Shown here: piece after piece, positions 12,301 to 23,035 of the stretch
How the letters are laid out: each line of letters opens with the position of its first letter
How positions within the stretch are numbered: the first letter of the stretch is position 1
Source: Lytechinus variegatus
Lineage: Eukaryota; Echinodermata; Echinoidea; Temnopleuroida; Toxopneustidae
DNA length: 64,000 nucleotides
Assembly (NCBI RefSeq): GCF_018143015.1
Contig: NC_054746.1
Coordinates: 41,048,201 to 41,112,200, forward strand
Direction: 5' to 3'
Translations under genes and position numbers: made by a program
Notes under the pieces: generated by a model
Databases searched by the model: none
Seen by the model: the letters and a program-made list of their open reading frames with translations, nothing else
Told to the model about the DNA's origin: nothing

Positions 12301-14043
12301 CGGGAAATTCTTATAATTATTATGCAATGGATTCTAAGATTGATGATTTGGAGATGTAATCGGAGGAACAAGTTATTGAGTTTTTATAGATCTAGTTGTT
12401 ACAGCTTTCGTTTTGAGTCTCGGTGTGCACGCGATGCCGCGATGTAGTTTTAAGTTTAACAATAATGTTTCACTTTGAAATTTTATTCATTTCTAAAACA
12501 TTTATTTTTTAAATTTTAAAAATACATTTAAAAAACACCAAATGAAATTATGATTTTTATTAGATGATTTGATTTTTTTGTTTACTTGAAGTTTGAACTT
12601 TTCCCTTTTTCTTTCTTTTATATCTATGATTGCTTTTTGTTCGCAATCAATATGTTATGCCTTTGTAATAGACCATTTCGTAGTTACTTCATGGACAATT
12701 TTGGTCAAATGACCTTTCATTTCTTTCATTATGATAGGCAGATTTCAAAGCAAGATATTACGTAAGCTTGCCCTACATAGCAGGATGAAGAAATTGAATA
12801 GACCAGGTGACTAGAATAGCACACCAATGAACACTTTATGAAGGTATTTGTTGCATTCCTACTTTGAATGCATATCATAGCAAGTTGCACAATGTACTTG
12901 GCAAACTGTGAAATACCAGTCGTTCGTGGACGCATTGTTGTTTTTTGTGGATGTGAATGAAAACCACGTTTCAAAAGAATATATGAATAATCAAGTCATC
13001 AAAGTTGGTGCTTATCTCATTAGATTTTAAACCACCATGTCACTTTAGTACAAATGACCTTCCTCTGATCATGCGTAGAAACTTTTGATCATGCGCAGAA
13101 AGGAACTACGAACTGGCTTATTTACTTTTTTGTTAACCTGCCTTGAACCAGTATAGGTTCATGGACCTGGTTTCGATTGTTACTCTTCCTTGTTTCAATT
13201 TGTTTATTTGTATTCTGCTTTTCTTTGAAATAAAGTAATGATTACAATCAAACCCCATCCTTTCTGCTTGCCCTTTTTTGTTTCATCTATCTTTATTTCC
13301 AATACCATACTTTATCCGTATTATTTATTTTGTAATTATCTGTGTTATTGTTTGAATATTTTTTGTGTCTTTATTAATTATGAATACATCGCACTTCGGC
13401 CTTAGCCGCGATGATGTCTTGATTCTTATTAATAAACCATTTATCTATATATTAGTTTCCTATCTTTCTTTCCTAGACATTTTCTTTTCTCTCTCTGTTC
13501 ATTTATATTTCTTTCCTTCTTTCTCTTACTTTCCTTCTTTATCAAATATCCTTTTTTATTTCCTTCATTTTTCTTTCCATATAATTACCTTGGTTTCCTT
13601 CTCTCTTCGTCTTCTGTTTCTTTTCGTTCTTTCTCTCCTTTCATTATTTTTTCTTTTTTTCGTTCTCTCCTCGCTTCATTCTTTCCTTCCACTCTTTCTT
13701 CCTTTCTTTATTTTTTCCCTTCTTATTCTTTTCCCTTATTCTTTCTTTCTTTCTTTCTTTCTTTTGTTTCTATCTTTCCCTTCCTTCCTTCCAGTTTTCT
13801 TTTTTCTTTCTTTCAAAGAAAGAAGGAAACGTGTTTATTTCCTTCATTATTTCTTTCCTCCTTCTTTTGCTTATCCTTTTCCCCATTTAATTCTCTCCTT
13901 TATTTTGTCTTTCAGACATTTACTCATCTCCCCTTCCTTTCTTTTCTATCTTTCTTTCTTTCTTTCTATATTCATTTCAAAGAATGACGGAAACCTTATT
14001 TTTATCTCTTTTATTTCTTTCATCCTTCACCCCTTCCTTTTTT

Positions 14044-14074
<31 letters not shown>

Positions 14075-15479
14075 ATATTCATTTCAAAGAATGACGGAAA
14101 CCTTTTTTTTATCTCTTTTATTTCTTTCATCCTTCTTTTATTCTAACTTTCTGTTATTTTTTCTGTTTTCCTTTATTTTCTTTCCTTCTCGATCATCTCT
14201 TCTTTCTCTCCTTCATTCTTTCGTTCACCTTCTCCCTTCCAATTCTTTATATTTTTTTTCACAAGTCTAACACTTTGTGTGGGCTTCTTTGTTGATCTTC
14301 GTTTGTCAATTGTCCCGTATTTCATTTTGTGAAATCTGGTCACCCTGAGCCTACCACCACCACCATCGCAAGGGTGTATACTTGGGGTGCACGTGCATCC
14401 TCCCGCTGAGGCAGAGGAGTTCCGACACTGGCAATCAAAACTGAATTTGTACCCCTTCCTCTGTTCTTGACGGCTGATTTTCCAAACTGTAGTTCCACCG
14501 CCCCAAAATGTGCACCCCCATACCACTTTAGTTCCAGCTCCCCAAGATATGCACCTCCCCATGCTCAAACCAGCCTATAAACGCTAATACCACCACCACC
14601 ACCATCACCATCATCATCACCACAACTATCATCACCATCATCTCAGTCATCATTATCACCATCAGTCATCTTCGTCATCACAATTATAGTCATTATCATA
14701 ATCATTTTCATCATCATATAATCAACACCACCGCCACCACCACTGAGGAAATACAAAAATCTCTGGAATCTCTTACTATCTGAGTTCTATGGTGGCTGGT
14801 TGCATAAAGGTCCATCTAATTCTTTTTGTCTCGTCTTGTGGGATAGCAGACTCGTCGGCGTAACCAAGGAAGAATAAAGAAAACTTCCTATCAGGGAAAT
14901 CTAATCTAGTGAATAATCTGAAGAAACAAAGATACATACATGTACATGAAAGACGCTGCGTCACAGGGGATGGGGGCAGGGGTCAATGCCCCCAATGATC
15001 ATTCAAGTAGCGAAAAAGAGGGGGAGGGGAAAGAGGAAGAAAGGAAAGAGAGAAGACAGAAGAGAAAAAAAGAGAGGTATGGGTCGTGTATAGCTCAATT
15101 ACCCTCCTAATTAAATTTAGAAAAAAATATACACTCTTGCCCCCCCCCCATTTAAATACCTTGGCGCTGCCCATACATTCACGTACCACAATATAGAAAA
15201 AAAACAAAGGAAAGTAGAAATGATATGGGAGGGTGGGGGTTAAAAACACATTTATCAGAGAGGAATTTGATTTAAAATGATGCACAATTTTCATGCAAAT
15301 GTGAGCTTTGAGCTATATATATTATAGCTCCGTGTTTGTACTACTGTAGCATACGGTTCTTTTATATTTTCCCTATTTACCATTAAGCCTACATACCTCA
15401 TACCCAGCACTCGAGTGTAGAAATCCAAGGATTTACGAGGATCTTTGATGCGAAACATAGTCTGCTGCATGATAAAACC
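9327..15479 (-). CDS. Glyoxalase I (lactoylglutathione lyase) paralogue 1, exons 2-6
   Basis: Glyoxalase I isomerises the hemithioacetal of methylglyoxal and glutathione to S-D-lactoylglutathione in the cytosol. Exons on the minus strand are 15397-15479, 14777-14917, 11496-11566, 10842-10931 and 9327-9445, giving 167 residues and a TGA. All junctions are AG/GT and in phase. The zinc ligands are kept: Q6 (in IMQQTM), E72 (TIEL), H100 (GFGHIG) and E146 (GYWIE). R10, a glutathione contact in the human enzyme, is also kept. Two other contact positions differ: the equivalents of human N104 and R123 are I76 and L96. The C-terminus ([19 protein letters not shown]) is longer than in paralogue 2. Exon 1, short in this family, was not found upstream of 15479. 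Intron 3 and intron 5 carry hAT-like insertions. The gene looks intact, but its glutathione affinity may be altered. Confidence 0.9.
9701..10738. mobile_element. Non-autonomous hAT-like element with CpG hairpin repeats
   Basis: The element starts CAGTGGCGTAACTACGG and ends with the inverse CCACGGTACGCCACTG. It is flanked by a perfect 8-bp duplication GCGTGAGT (9693-9700 and 10739-10746). Those terminal bases and the 8-bp duplication fit the hAT superfamily. Inside are units of roughly 110 bp, each with a CTCGCGCTTCGCGCTCGC motif. No transposase is encoded. It lies in glyoxalase copy 1, intron 5. Confidence 0.85.
11159..11440. repeat. Simple-sequence cluster: (CTTC)n, (CTT)n, (TAG)n and (TAC)n
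   Basis: A run of different microsatellites in glyoxalase copy 1, intron 4. No other content is seen. Confidence 0.8.
11911..14347. mobile_element. hAT-like element with CAGGGTGACCAGA termini (glyoxalase copy 1, intron 3)
   Basis: The left end CAGGGTGACCAGACGTCCCG is matched in inverse at the right end (TCTGGTCACCCTG). The flanks are AGCCTACG (11903-11910) and AGCCTACC (14348-14355), a 7-of-8 target-site duplication. CAGGGTGACCAGA ends are known in hAT families. CCCGTATTT is repeated near both ends. No transposase frame survives. The right half is a long pyrimidine tract, and 12671-13115 looks like a nested MITE whose ends share TTCGTAGTT. Confidence 0.8.
13400..14270. repeat. Polypyrimidine (CTTT)n-rich tract
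   Basis: About 870 bp of degenerate TTTC/TTCC repeats. Two near-identical blocks (around 13955-14000 and 14070-14110) contain TTCATTTCAAAGAATGACGG. The long open frame across it is only Phe/Ser/Leu low complexity and is not a gene. Confidence 0.85.
14586..14745. repeat. Imperfect (CAC)n/(CAT)n microsatellite
   Basis: Interrupted CACCACCATCATCATC repeats in glyoxalase copy 1, intron 3, close to exon 3. Confidence 0.85.
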
Positions 15480-16490
15480 CTACACGTATAATAATATATA
15501 TTGTATATATTAGAATTTATAAACTAAAGATCAAATCAAACCACAATAACAACATTAAAACAATATGAAATAACAAAGATAATTAATTGGTAACGATGGT
15601 GGTAATTATTTATTTATTGGTAAATATGCACATAAAAATTGACCAGCAGCACAAGCTGAAAGGATCAATTTACAAAAATTCATGAAGTACAATATACAGA
15701 TATAACAAAGCAAATGCATAAAACATAATTACAGTATTCTGCGTCAAAACTTATCTCCAACTAAAAGATGTATCTCATAAATAGAAGTTTGAGAAAGAGA
15801 GAAATAAGCAAAGGGGAAGAGGGAAAGAGAGAAGACGAAGAGGAGAGAGAGAAATGAGAGTGATGGGAAGAAGGAGAGGGAAAGAGGGGGTATGTCAAGT
15901 ATGTCAATGTCAAGAAGAGGAGGGTGACATGGAGAACATAGAAGCCAAAACACTGTCCATAACATGACAAATGTTATGAAATAACATTCGTCAATATCAT
16001 TTAAAAAATGGATATGATTTCATTACAGGTGGCTCAGTCATAAAATATCATTAAAGAAATAAACTTAAAAATTGAAGAAATATATACATATATATATTTA
16101 TATCACTTTTTAAATGATAATCATGTTTATGAAAATGACGAGCCTTACAACATAAACATATTCATTGCTAGCAAAATACATGATTGGAAAAACCAAGGCA
16201 ATTGCTTGCAATTTCGGTTTGAGTGGTTAGATTTTCCCTGTCGCGCGCATTGACATCGCGGTCAGTGAAAACGTCGTAACGCTCTGATACAGTACACGTT
16301 TCCAATGAGATTTTCGAATTTCATTAAAAATTTGTATGGCATCGCCATACAAATCCCCTCATATCTCAGAAACTAAAATAAATTGCTGCCTAGAAGTTTA
16401 GTTTTAAGTAGAATAGGTCTGGTGTTTTCATATTCTGTAAAAAAAAAAAAAAACACTCAAAATCGATTTTTTTTTTTTTGGTGTTGACCA
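15480..16490. other. Upstream flank or intron 1 of glyoxalase copy 1
   Basis: AT-rich DNA with a purine-rich GAGA tract (15787-15905). A short perfect palindrome lies at 16330-16354, with 11-bp arms ending GTATGGC and GCCATAC. Exon 1 of the glyoxalase gene should lie here or farther up but could not be picked out. Confidence 0.5.
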
Positions 16491-16520
16491 GAATTTACTG
16501 ATACGACGGTTCGCGCGTTT

Positions 16521-17959
16521 CCGTTTTACACCCTGGCGAAGGCATTTTCCGGAAAAGTAGCCCAAAAGCGACTAGTGAAGAGTCTACACACGTCGCTGGT
16601 TGCATGCAGCGTGCGACACAGGCGAGTCCACCACCGCATGCAATTTGCACAGTTACTGATCAGAGCACAGATTTCCTCGGCATCCACTTCATGTACAGAG
16701 AGAGCGGCAGTCAGGAGTGAAATCCGAACATGCTTTTGCAGTCGCGTTGTTTATGATAGTTTTTTTTTCTAAAAATGAATTATTAACTAAATGAATAGAA
16801 TGACAGACAAAATCAAAATAAACAGATACTTATAATGGAAAGACAAATTTAAGTTTGATGGATTGATACACTATAGCAGCTGCCGAAAGATAGATATAGA
16901 AGACTGAAATAGATAGAGACAAGATAGACAGATAGATAGATAGAAATAGAGAAAGAGAGAGAGAGAGATGGATGGATAGAGGGAGAGAGGGGGAGAGACA
17001 GAGAGGTCGATATATAGAGGGGGAGAGAGAGAATGAGAGAGAGAAGGATAGATAGATAGAGAGAAGGAGAGATGTTGTTAGATAGAAATATGGACGGACA
17101 AAGAGAAAGAGAGAAAAAAGACAGACAGATGCTAGAGAAGGAGAGAGATAGAGAATTTGAGAGACAGATAGATAGATGTTAGATAGATAGAAAGATAAAG
17201 AATGAGAGAGACAGAGAATATAGACAAATTAACAGATAGATAGATACATAGATAGATATATAGATAGAGAGAAATAGAGAAAGACAGACAGATGGATAGA
17301 TAGAGATAGATAGATGAGAGATAGATAGATGTTAGATAGATAAAGAGGGAGAGAGACAAAGAATATTAACAGATAGATAAGTTAAAAAATAGATAAATAA
17401 ATAGATAGAGAGAATAAGAGAAAGACAGACAGATGGATAGATAGAGATATTAAATAGATAATTAAAGAATGAGAGACAGAGAAGATTATTAACAAATTAA
17501 CAGATAGATAGATACTCTAGTTAAAAAATAGATAAATAGAGAGAAATAGAGAAAGACAGACAGATGGATAGATAGATGGATAGAGAGATAGAGAATTTGA
17601 GAGATACTATATGTCAGATAGATCAAGAATGAGAGAGTAGAGCGACAAATTAACAGATAGATACTGTAGTTACATAGGTAGGTAGAGAGAGAGAAATACA
17701 GAAAGACAGACAGATGGATGGATAGATAGAGATAGAGAATTTGAGATAGATAGATGTTAGATAAAGAATGAGAGAGACTATTTATAGATAGATACTGCAG
17801 TATTGAACCTGGAAAGTATAAGCTCAGCTGCGGATAACTTCGGTGCGGACTTTGGATCGCGCGCCCAGCTGATAATGTAAACAAACGTAGACGTAGACTC
17901 TTCACTAGTCGCTTTTTGGCTACTTTTCCGGAAAATGCCTTCGCCAGGGTGTAAAACGG
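16521..17959. mobile_element. 1.44-kb element with 67-bp terminal inverted repeats and GATA-rich core
   Basis: Positions 16521-16587 and 17893-17959 are inverted repeats differing at one base in 67 (ends CCGTTTTACACCCTGGCG). The core is an interrupted GATA/GACA/GAGA satellite (about 16880-17780). A 23-bp direct repeat starting GAATTTACTGATACGACGG flanks it at 16491-16513 and 17959-17981; on the left, 7 bp separate it from the inverted repeat. There is no coding frame beyond low complexity. I do not recognise the superfamily. Confidence 0.75.
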
Positions 17960-17981
17960 AATTTACTGATACGACGGTTCG

Positions 17982-18633
17982 GGTGAACGCCGACGACGGT
18001 TTGTACACAAAATACTTATATCAGAAAACCTTGGGTGTAAGCCTATATATGGCATATCTACAAGTTAGGACATGATAACAAAACACTGGCGTTGGATCCG
18101 CTATTTTCATAAAATAATGCAGCATGCGAATTACCCTGAGGAAGAATTTCATTTCCGTTAATGAAATTATATACATGAACAGCAATTAGTGTCATAAAGC
18201 TGTTGCGTTCCACGAAATTTGTATATGTAATATACATGTACCTTTGTAGCTGGATCAGGCGTAGCACAATACCGACCGACCTGGTCTTCTGGCAAGGTAT
18301 TCACTCGTTCTGTCATGTCTCCAATATATATTTAGATGATATTTATATTCCTTGGATAGTTCATACAGTGGTTGTCAGGTTTATGTATCGACTATCGAGC
18401 CACTTTTAAAGGCTCAATTCTTCTATTGCACGAGGTTGAATTTCATGGATCAATGCATAGACACTGTTGTTGACTCAGACCTCCAATGTCATTTCAAGCT
18501 CTATCCATTGTGCCTTTTTGTTCATAAAATAATGTGAAACTCAAAATAAATTCAACCGTGCATGATGTCACTGCGTCATAAAAGGGGTAGGCATATGAGT
18601 AAAAAAAAAATATGCCCAATATAAAGACAGAAA
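17982..18633. other. Non-coding stretch
   Basis: No gene, RNA or clear repeat boundary was recognised. Short open frames here lack any protein-like pattern. Confidence 0.4.
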
Positions 18634-20470
18634 GCAGGGGCAGATCCAGCATTCGCCAACAATGGGGGAGGGGCGAAAAAAAAATCACCCACATTTTCCC
18701 TGATTGGCAATTCAAAGATGATTTTGTGTTTGTTTCTTCGTGACAGTCACTTCTTTGCTTTATTCTTGTAAAACATAGTAATCTCATAAGCCATATTTAA
18801 ATATTGCGAGCGCGACGCGCGACTTATTTTTTGTGTGGAAATTTCATGTATCTTGTCCTGAAAATCGAACACTCTGGTCAATGTTTGTGATCCTGAATAA
18901 AATCCGGATATAACTGATAGGAAAGTGACCTTATGAGGACTGTTTGTAGTTAGCCATGAAACAATACATCTTCAATGATAATCAAATAATGTTAGTGCGA
19001 AGCGCAAGCTGAAAACTTTTGACATGCCAACCTAAAAAATGAAAATTCTAAGCAAATTTTGTAATCATGGGCAGGATACAGGGATATATCTGAATAATGC
19101 GAGCGCGAAGCGTGAGTGGGGGAAAATTTTAGACATAAAAACGGGTCACTCTATTCATGTTTTGTAAATCATGAAAAGAATGGGTAATTGGGTATCCTAA
19201 ATTAATAATGCGAGTGCGAAACGCGAGCTAAAAAATTTAGTCTGAAATTTGATAATTTAAGCATGTTTTAAATAAAGAACAAGCTATGTATGTCAATAAA
19301 CATACGTGCGTGTGTTTAAGATTTATACCTAGTATCTGGGCATTTTTTAAATATCTTTTATCATGAATATCAATAATGTGACCGCGAAGCGCGAGCTGAA
19401 AAGTATTTGATATTTCTATCTGAAAAAGGGTTAATTTAAGCAGTAATTCAAGCACTGAAGTGGATATTATTGATCGCTCTTAATAAACGATGTGAGCGCA
19501 AAGCACAAGCTGATATTTTTATCATTTCTTTTTATTTTGACCTAGGACCTGGACATTCTAAGGACATTTTTTTATCATGTAAAAAGACGACTTTCTACCA
19601 TTCCTCTTCCTATAAGCGCGAGATATTCCATTCCGATAAAAAGGACAATTTAATTATTAAGAAATCATGAAAATGTTATTTTTGTATTTATCAATCTAAT
19701 AAGCCTAATGACACTTCGAAATTTATTGATAGTAATTCCTGAAAACTGGATATTTTATGCACTTTTGTAATTATGAATAGGATGCATGGGTTAATATATT
19801 TTTAACAAATTAATGAATGCGCAAATCGCGATTTAATGAAAAGAGGATTTAAAGTAGTTTGTTTTAAAACTGCTTTTTATTATTAAGGAAACTATTGAGG
19901 TTTACATTAGTGCACCACTCAAAGTGCGAGCGCGCAGCGTTGGCTGATAGGTTTTGACAATCAAACCTGACAATTAAGGGATATTTTGAGAATTTTATGG
20001 AATACACGAAGAGAATAGGTACCTGACAAATCAATAACGCAAGCGCGCAGCGCGAGATGAAAATGTTGATACTGAGACAATAAAACGGACATTTTACACA
20101 GCACTTTTTGAAAATCAATCTATAAACCACACAAATCAATTAAAGCTCGATGTCGGAGTTGAAATGTGTTTTGTATAATGACTTCAAAACTTGATTTTTT
20201 AAGCTCCATATGAGCCCATTGAGGAAGAATCTCATGTTGGCCTATCTCATCAATGCAATGCAAACGCGAAGCGCGAGCGAAAACTTATTATAGTGACATG
20301 AAAGTTTTTTATTTCATTTTCCAAGTCTTCCCTTCACCTCATTTTATTCACTCTTCTTCATCTTATTTTCTCCTCTCCTTTTCTCTGATATGTCTTTTTT
20401 TTTAAATGCCCCCTTTTTTGCTTCGGCAATAGGGAGTCCCGGCCCCCTTGGGCCCCCTGGATCCGCCTAT
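18634..20470. mobile_element. Element of the CAGGGGC(A/G)GATCCAG type with CpG hairpin repeats
   Basis: The left end CAGGGGCAGATCCAGC is matched by an inverted CCCCCTGGATCCGCC end near 20470. Inside are about nine copies of a GCGAGCGCGAAGCGCGAGCTGAAAA-like motif with spacings of about 110 bp or multiples. No target-site duplication was found; the right terminus has probably mutated (CCTATG where CCACTG or CCCCTG is expected). Confidence 0.6.
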
Positions 20471-20710
20471 GTAAATTCAACAAGCAAAACAAGGTTCCAC
20501 TACTAAACGAAGGTCGTTTTGGTGCCAAAAATTTGATAAGCCAAAAAAGGGTTCTCAACAAAAGATGTTGGTCATTTTTCATTACCAACCAGAATTCCAG
20601 GAGGTGCTGCCTATGGAAAATAATACACGCAGCACCCCTAGGCCCTGGGAAAATCTTGGGGTGCTTCAGTACCCCCTGGGAAAATCCCCTGAACCCCCGC
20701 TTCTCAGGTC

Positions 20711-21163
20711 CGTTTCAGACTGCCTCGAAGTTCGCCAGTTCCAGGTATTCTCTGATTGGGAAATTTACCCCGATCAGAAAATACCAGGTATTTTGGTAAT
20801 GTGAAAGCAAACTACGCGTAATTTCCCCGAAAGAAAATACCCGCTAAATAGTAGGTACTTGGCGAAATTACGAGAACTTTCGTGGGGATTTTTCCAAGGT
20901 CGCAGGTATTTTGGAATTACGGGAACTTTTAGCCCAGCGTTACGTTGGGCGCGGCGGCGTGGGTGGCTGCTGGGCTAGTGAATTTGAATCTCGCGCCTTG
21001 CCTGTTTATCAGACCATACTGCGCATGCTCGTAACTTCAGGAACTTATCCCGAAGGATACGTTTCTGGGCGGTGTGAATGCAGGAATAATTAATGGTATT
21101 TTTTAGCCAAAAAAGGTTCTCGTAATTTAACGGGGATTCTTGTGATCGAGGCGGTTTGAAACC
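20711..21163 (+). repeat. 0.45-kb MITE, copy 1 of an inverted pair
   Basis: The unit begins GTTTCAGAC(C/T)GCCTCGA and ends with the inverse TCGAGGCGGTTTGAAAC, so it has its own terminal inverted repeats. An almost full inverted copy sits at 21279-21745. The 60-residue open frame inside both copies follows from DNA similarity and need not be a protein. Confidence 0.75.
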
Positions 21164-21278
21164 GTTAGGGTTGTTTTATACACCCCCCCCCCATGTTACT
21201 GAGTAGCCCCAAATGCTGTATCTAAATTCTAGATAATTCTAGATAATTCCAGACCTTGCATAGTACTTTTGGTATGAT

Positions 21279-21745
21279 GGTTTCAAACCGCCTCGATCAC
21301 AAGAATCCCCGTTAAATTACGAGAACTTTCTAAGGCTAAAAAATACCCGTTAATTATTCCTGCATTCACACCGCCCCGAAACACATCCTTCGGGATAACT
21401 TCCCGAAGTTACGAGCATGCGCAGTATGGTCTGATAAGCAGGCAAGGCGCGAGATTCAAAATCACTAGCCCAGCAGCCACCCACGCCGCCGCGCCCAACG
21501 ACACGCTGGGCTAAAAGTTCCCGTAATTTGCTTTCACATCGCCAAAATACCTGCGACCTTGGAAAAATCCCCACGAAAGTTCTCGTAATTTCGCCAAGTA
21601 CCCACTATTTAGCGGGTATTTTCTTTCGGGGAAATTACGCGTAGTTTGCTTTCACATTACCAAAATACCTGGTATTTTCTGATCGGGGTAAATTTCCCGA
21701 TCAGAGAATACCTGGAACTGGCGAACTTCGAGGCGGTCTGAAACC
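21279..21745 (-). repeat. 0.45-kb MITE, copy 2, facing copy 1
   Basis: This is the inverted partner of 20711-21163, separated from it by 115 bp containing a C-run and repeated TCTAGATAATTC. The arms could form a very long hairpin. Divergence is visible but low. Confidence 0.75.
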
Positions 21746-21944
21746 ACCTGATTGCAGGATAGTGCGTTTTGGATGCAATAGTGCAATTCGCTGATTTCAT
21801 GTGATCCGATCAGAACCAGTCAGATTACAGAACATTCTTGGGAGTTGTATACTTTACTAGATTGATGGCGCATAATAAATGCTGTGTATTATTTAATTAA
21901 AGTTATGAAAATATATTTCTTAATACCAGATAACATCAAATATT

Positions 21945-23035
21945 ATACAATAATTTCTTCTCATTCCCCGCTACGTTTCTCTTTCTTTCTCCCTGTTTTT
22001 TCTCATTTTCCGATTTTTTTTTGTTTGGCCAGTCGATGGGGGCGGGGGGGGACTAGTTAATACGCCACTCCTAAAGGCATTATTTGGTTGCCAGAATTTT
22101 TGTTGTCTGTTGGTGTTTTATGGCAAAAGCGTTGTGTAACAAGTCCTAGGTTCTTTGACCCTTTTCAGTGTTTTACGGACTCTATCGATCTGCAACCTCC
22201 AGCTCAAAGCGATTATGTAATCATTTCATTGTAACAACTGTCATCAGTTTCTTTGAAATCATATTTTGGTACAACATGATTTTATACATTAGTCAACAGA
22301 CAATGCGAGCATCAGGAATGATGAACGCAAAGGCCCTAAACAAATAATGTCTCATAAAGTTCTGAAAAAAATATTTCTTACTAAAATAATGATATACAAT
22401 AATTTCTTCTCAACCCCTCACTGCGTTTCTCTTTCTTTCTTTCTTTCATTCTTTCTTTTTTACATTTTTTTGGGGGGGCAGGCGATGGGGAGGTAGTTAC
22501 GCCACTGCTAAAGGCATTTTGGTTGCCAGGATTTTTTTTAATTATTGTTTGTTAGTGTTTTTATGACAAAAGCGTTATGTAACAAGTTCCATGCAGGATC
22601 TGGCCCTTTTCAGTGTTTTACGTCAAGCTCACAGCTATGTTGTTGCGTGACGGCTGTGCGTATAGTTTATACGATCGATCTGCAACCTCCAGCTCAAAGC
22701 GATTACGTAATCATTTCATCGTAACAATTGTCATCAGTTTCTTTGAAGAGAGATTCTTTTCAGCATTTTGAGATTGAGGGCAATAAGAGTGTTCGCAACG
22801 CGATGCAGAGCGAATTGAAGAATTTTTGTATTTAAAAAAAAATCCATTACGTGAATGAATGTGTTTATTATTACATCATTGGCATTTGCCAATATTCTTG
22901 TTTAAAACAAAATTACAAAGAAGTACAAAACAAATATACAATTTCTGAAATCATAAGCAAATAAACCAAAACAACAGTATCCAATTACACGTAAAGTCTA
23001 CTTTCAGTAAATATTTCATGGAATGCATGATAGAA
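21945..23035 (+). repeat. Older duplicated segments upstream of the XK-like locus
   Basis: A block starting ATACAATAATTTCTTCTCA and containing TTACGCCACTGCTAAAGGCATT and GATCGATCTGCAACCTCCAG occurs at about 21945-22260 and 22390-23035. It occurs again within both recent duplication units (24840-25485 and 28140-28710). These two copies are visibly more diverged. Each includes the truncated end of a CAGTGGCGTAAC-type element. Confidence 0.7.

Noticed and set aside
13365..14270. 301-codon open frame on +
   Set aside because: Its residues are almost only Phe, Ser and Leu from (CTTT)n repeats inside a transposon. It is low complexity, not a gene.
16880..17905. Ile/Ser/Tyr/Leu-rich frames on - as membrane proteins
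   Set aside because: They are translations of GATA/GAGA satellite DNA.
20911..21574. Similar 60-74-residue peptides on opposite strands as a conserved protein
   Set aside because: They follow from the inverted MITE copies. DNA identity explains the peptide match, and no family resemblance is seen.
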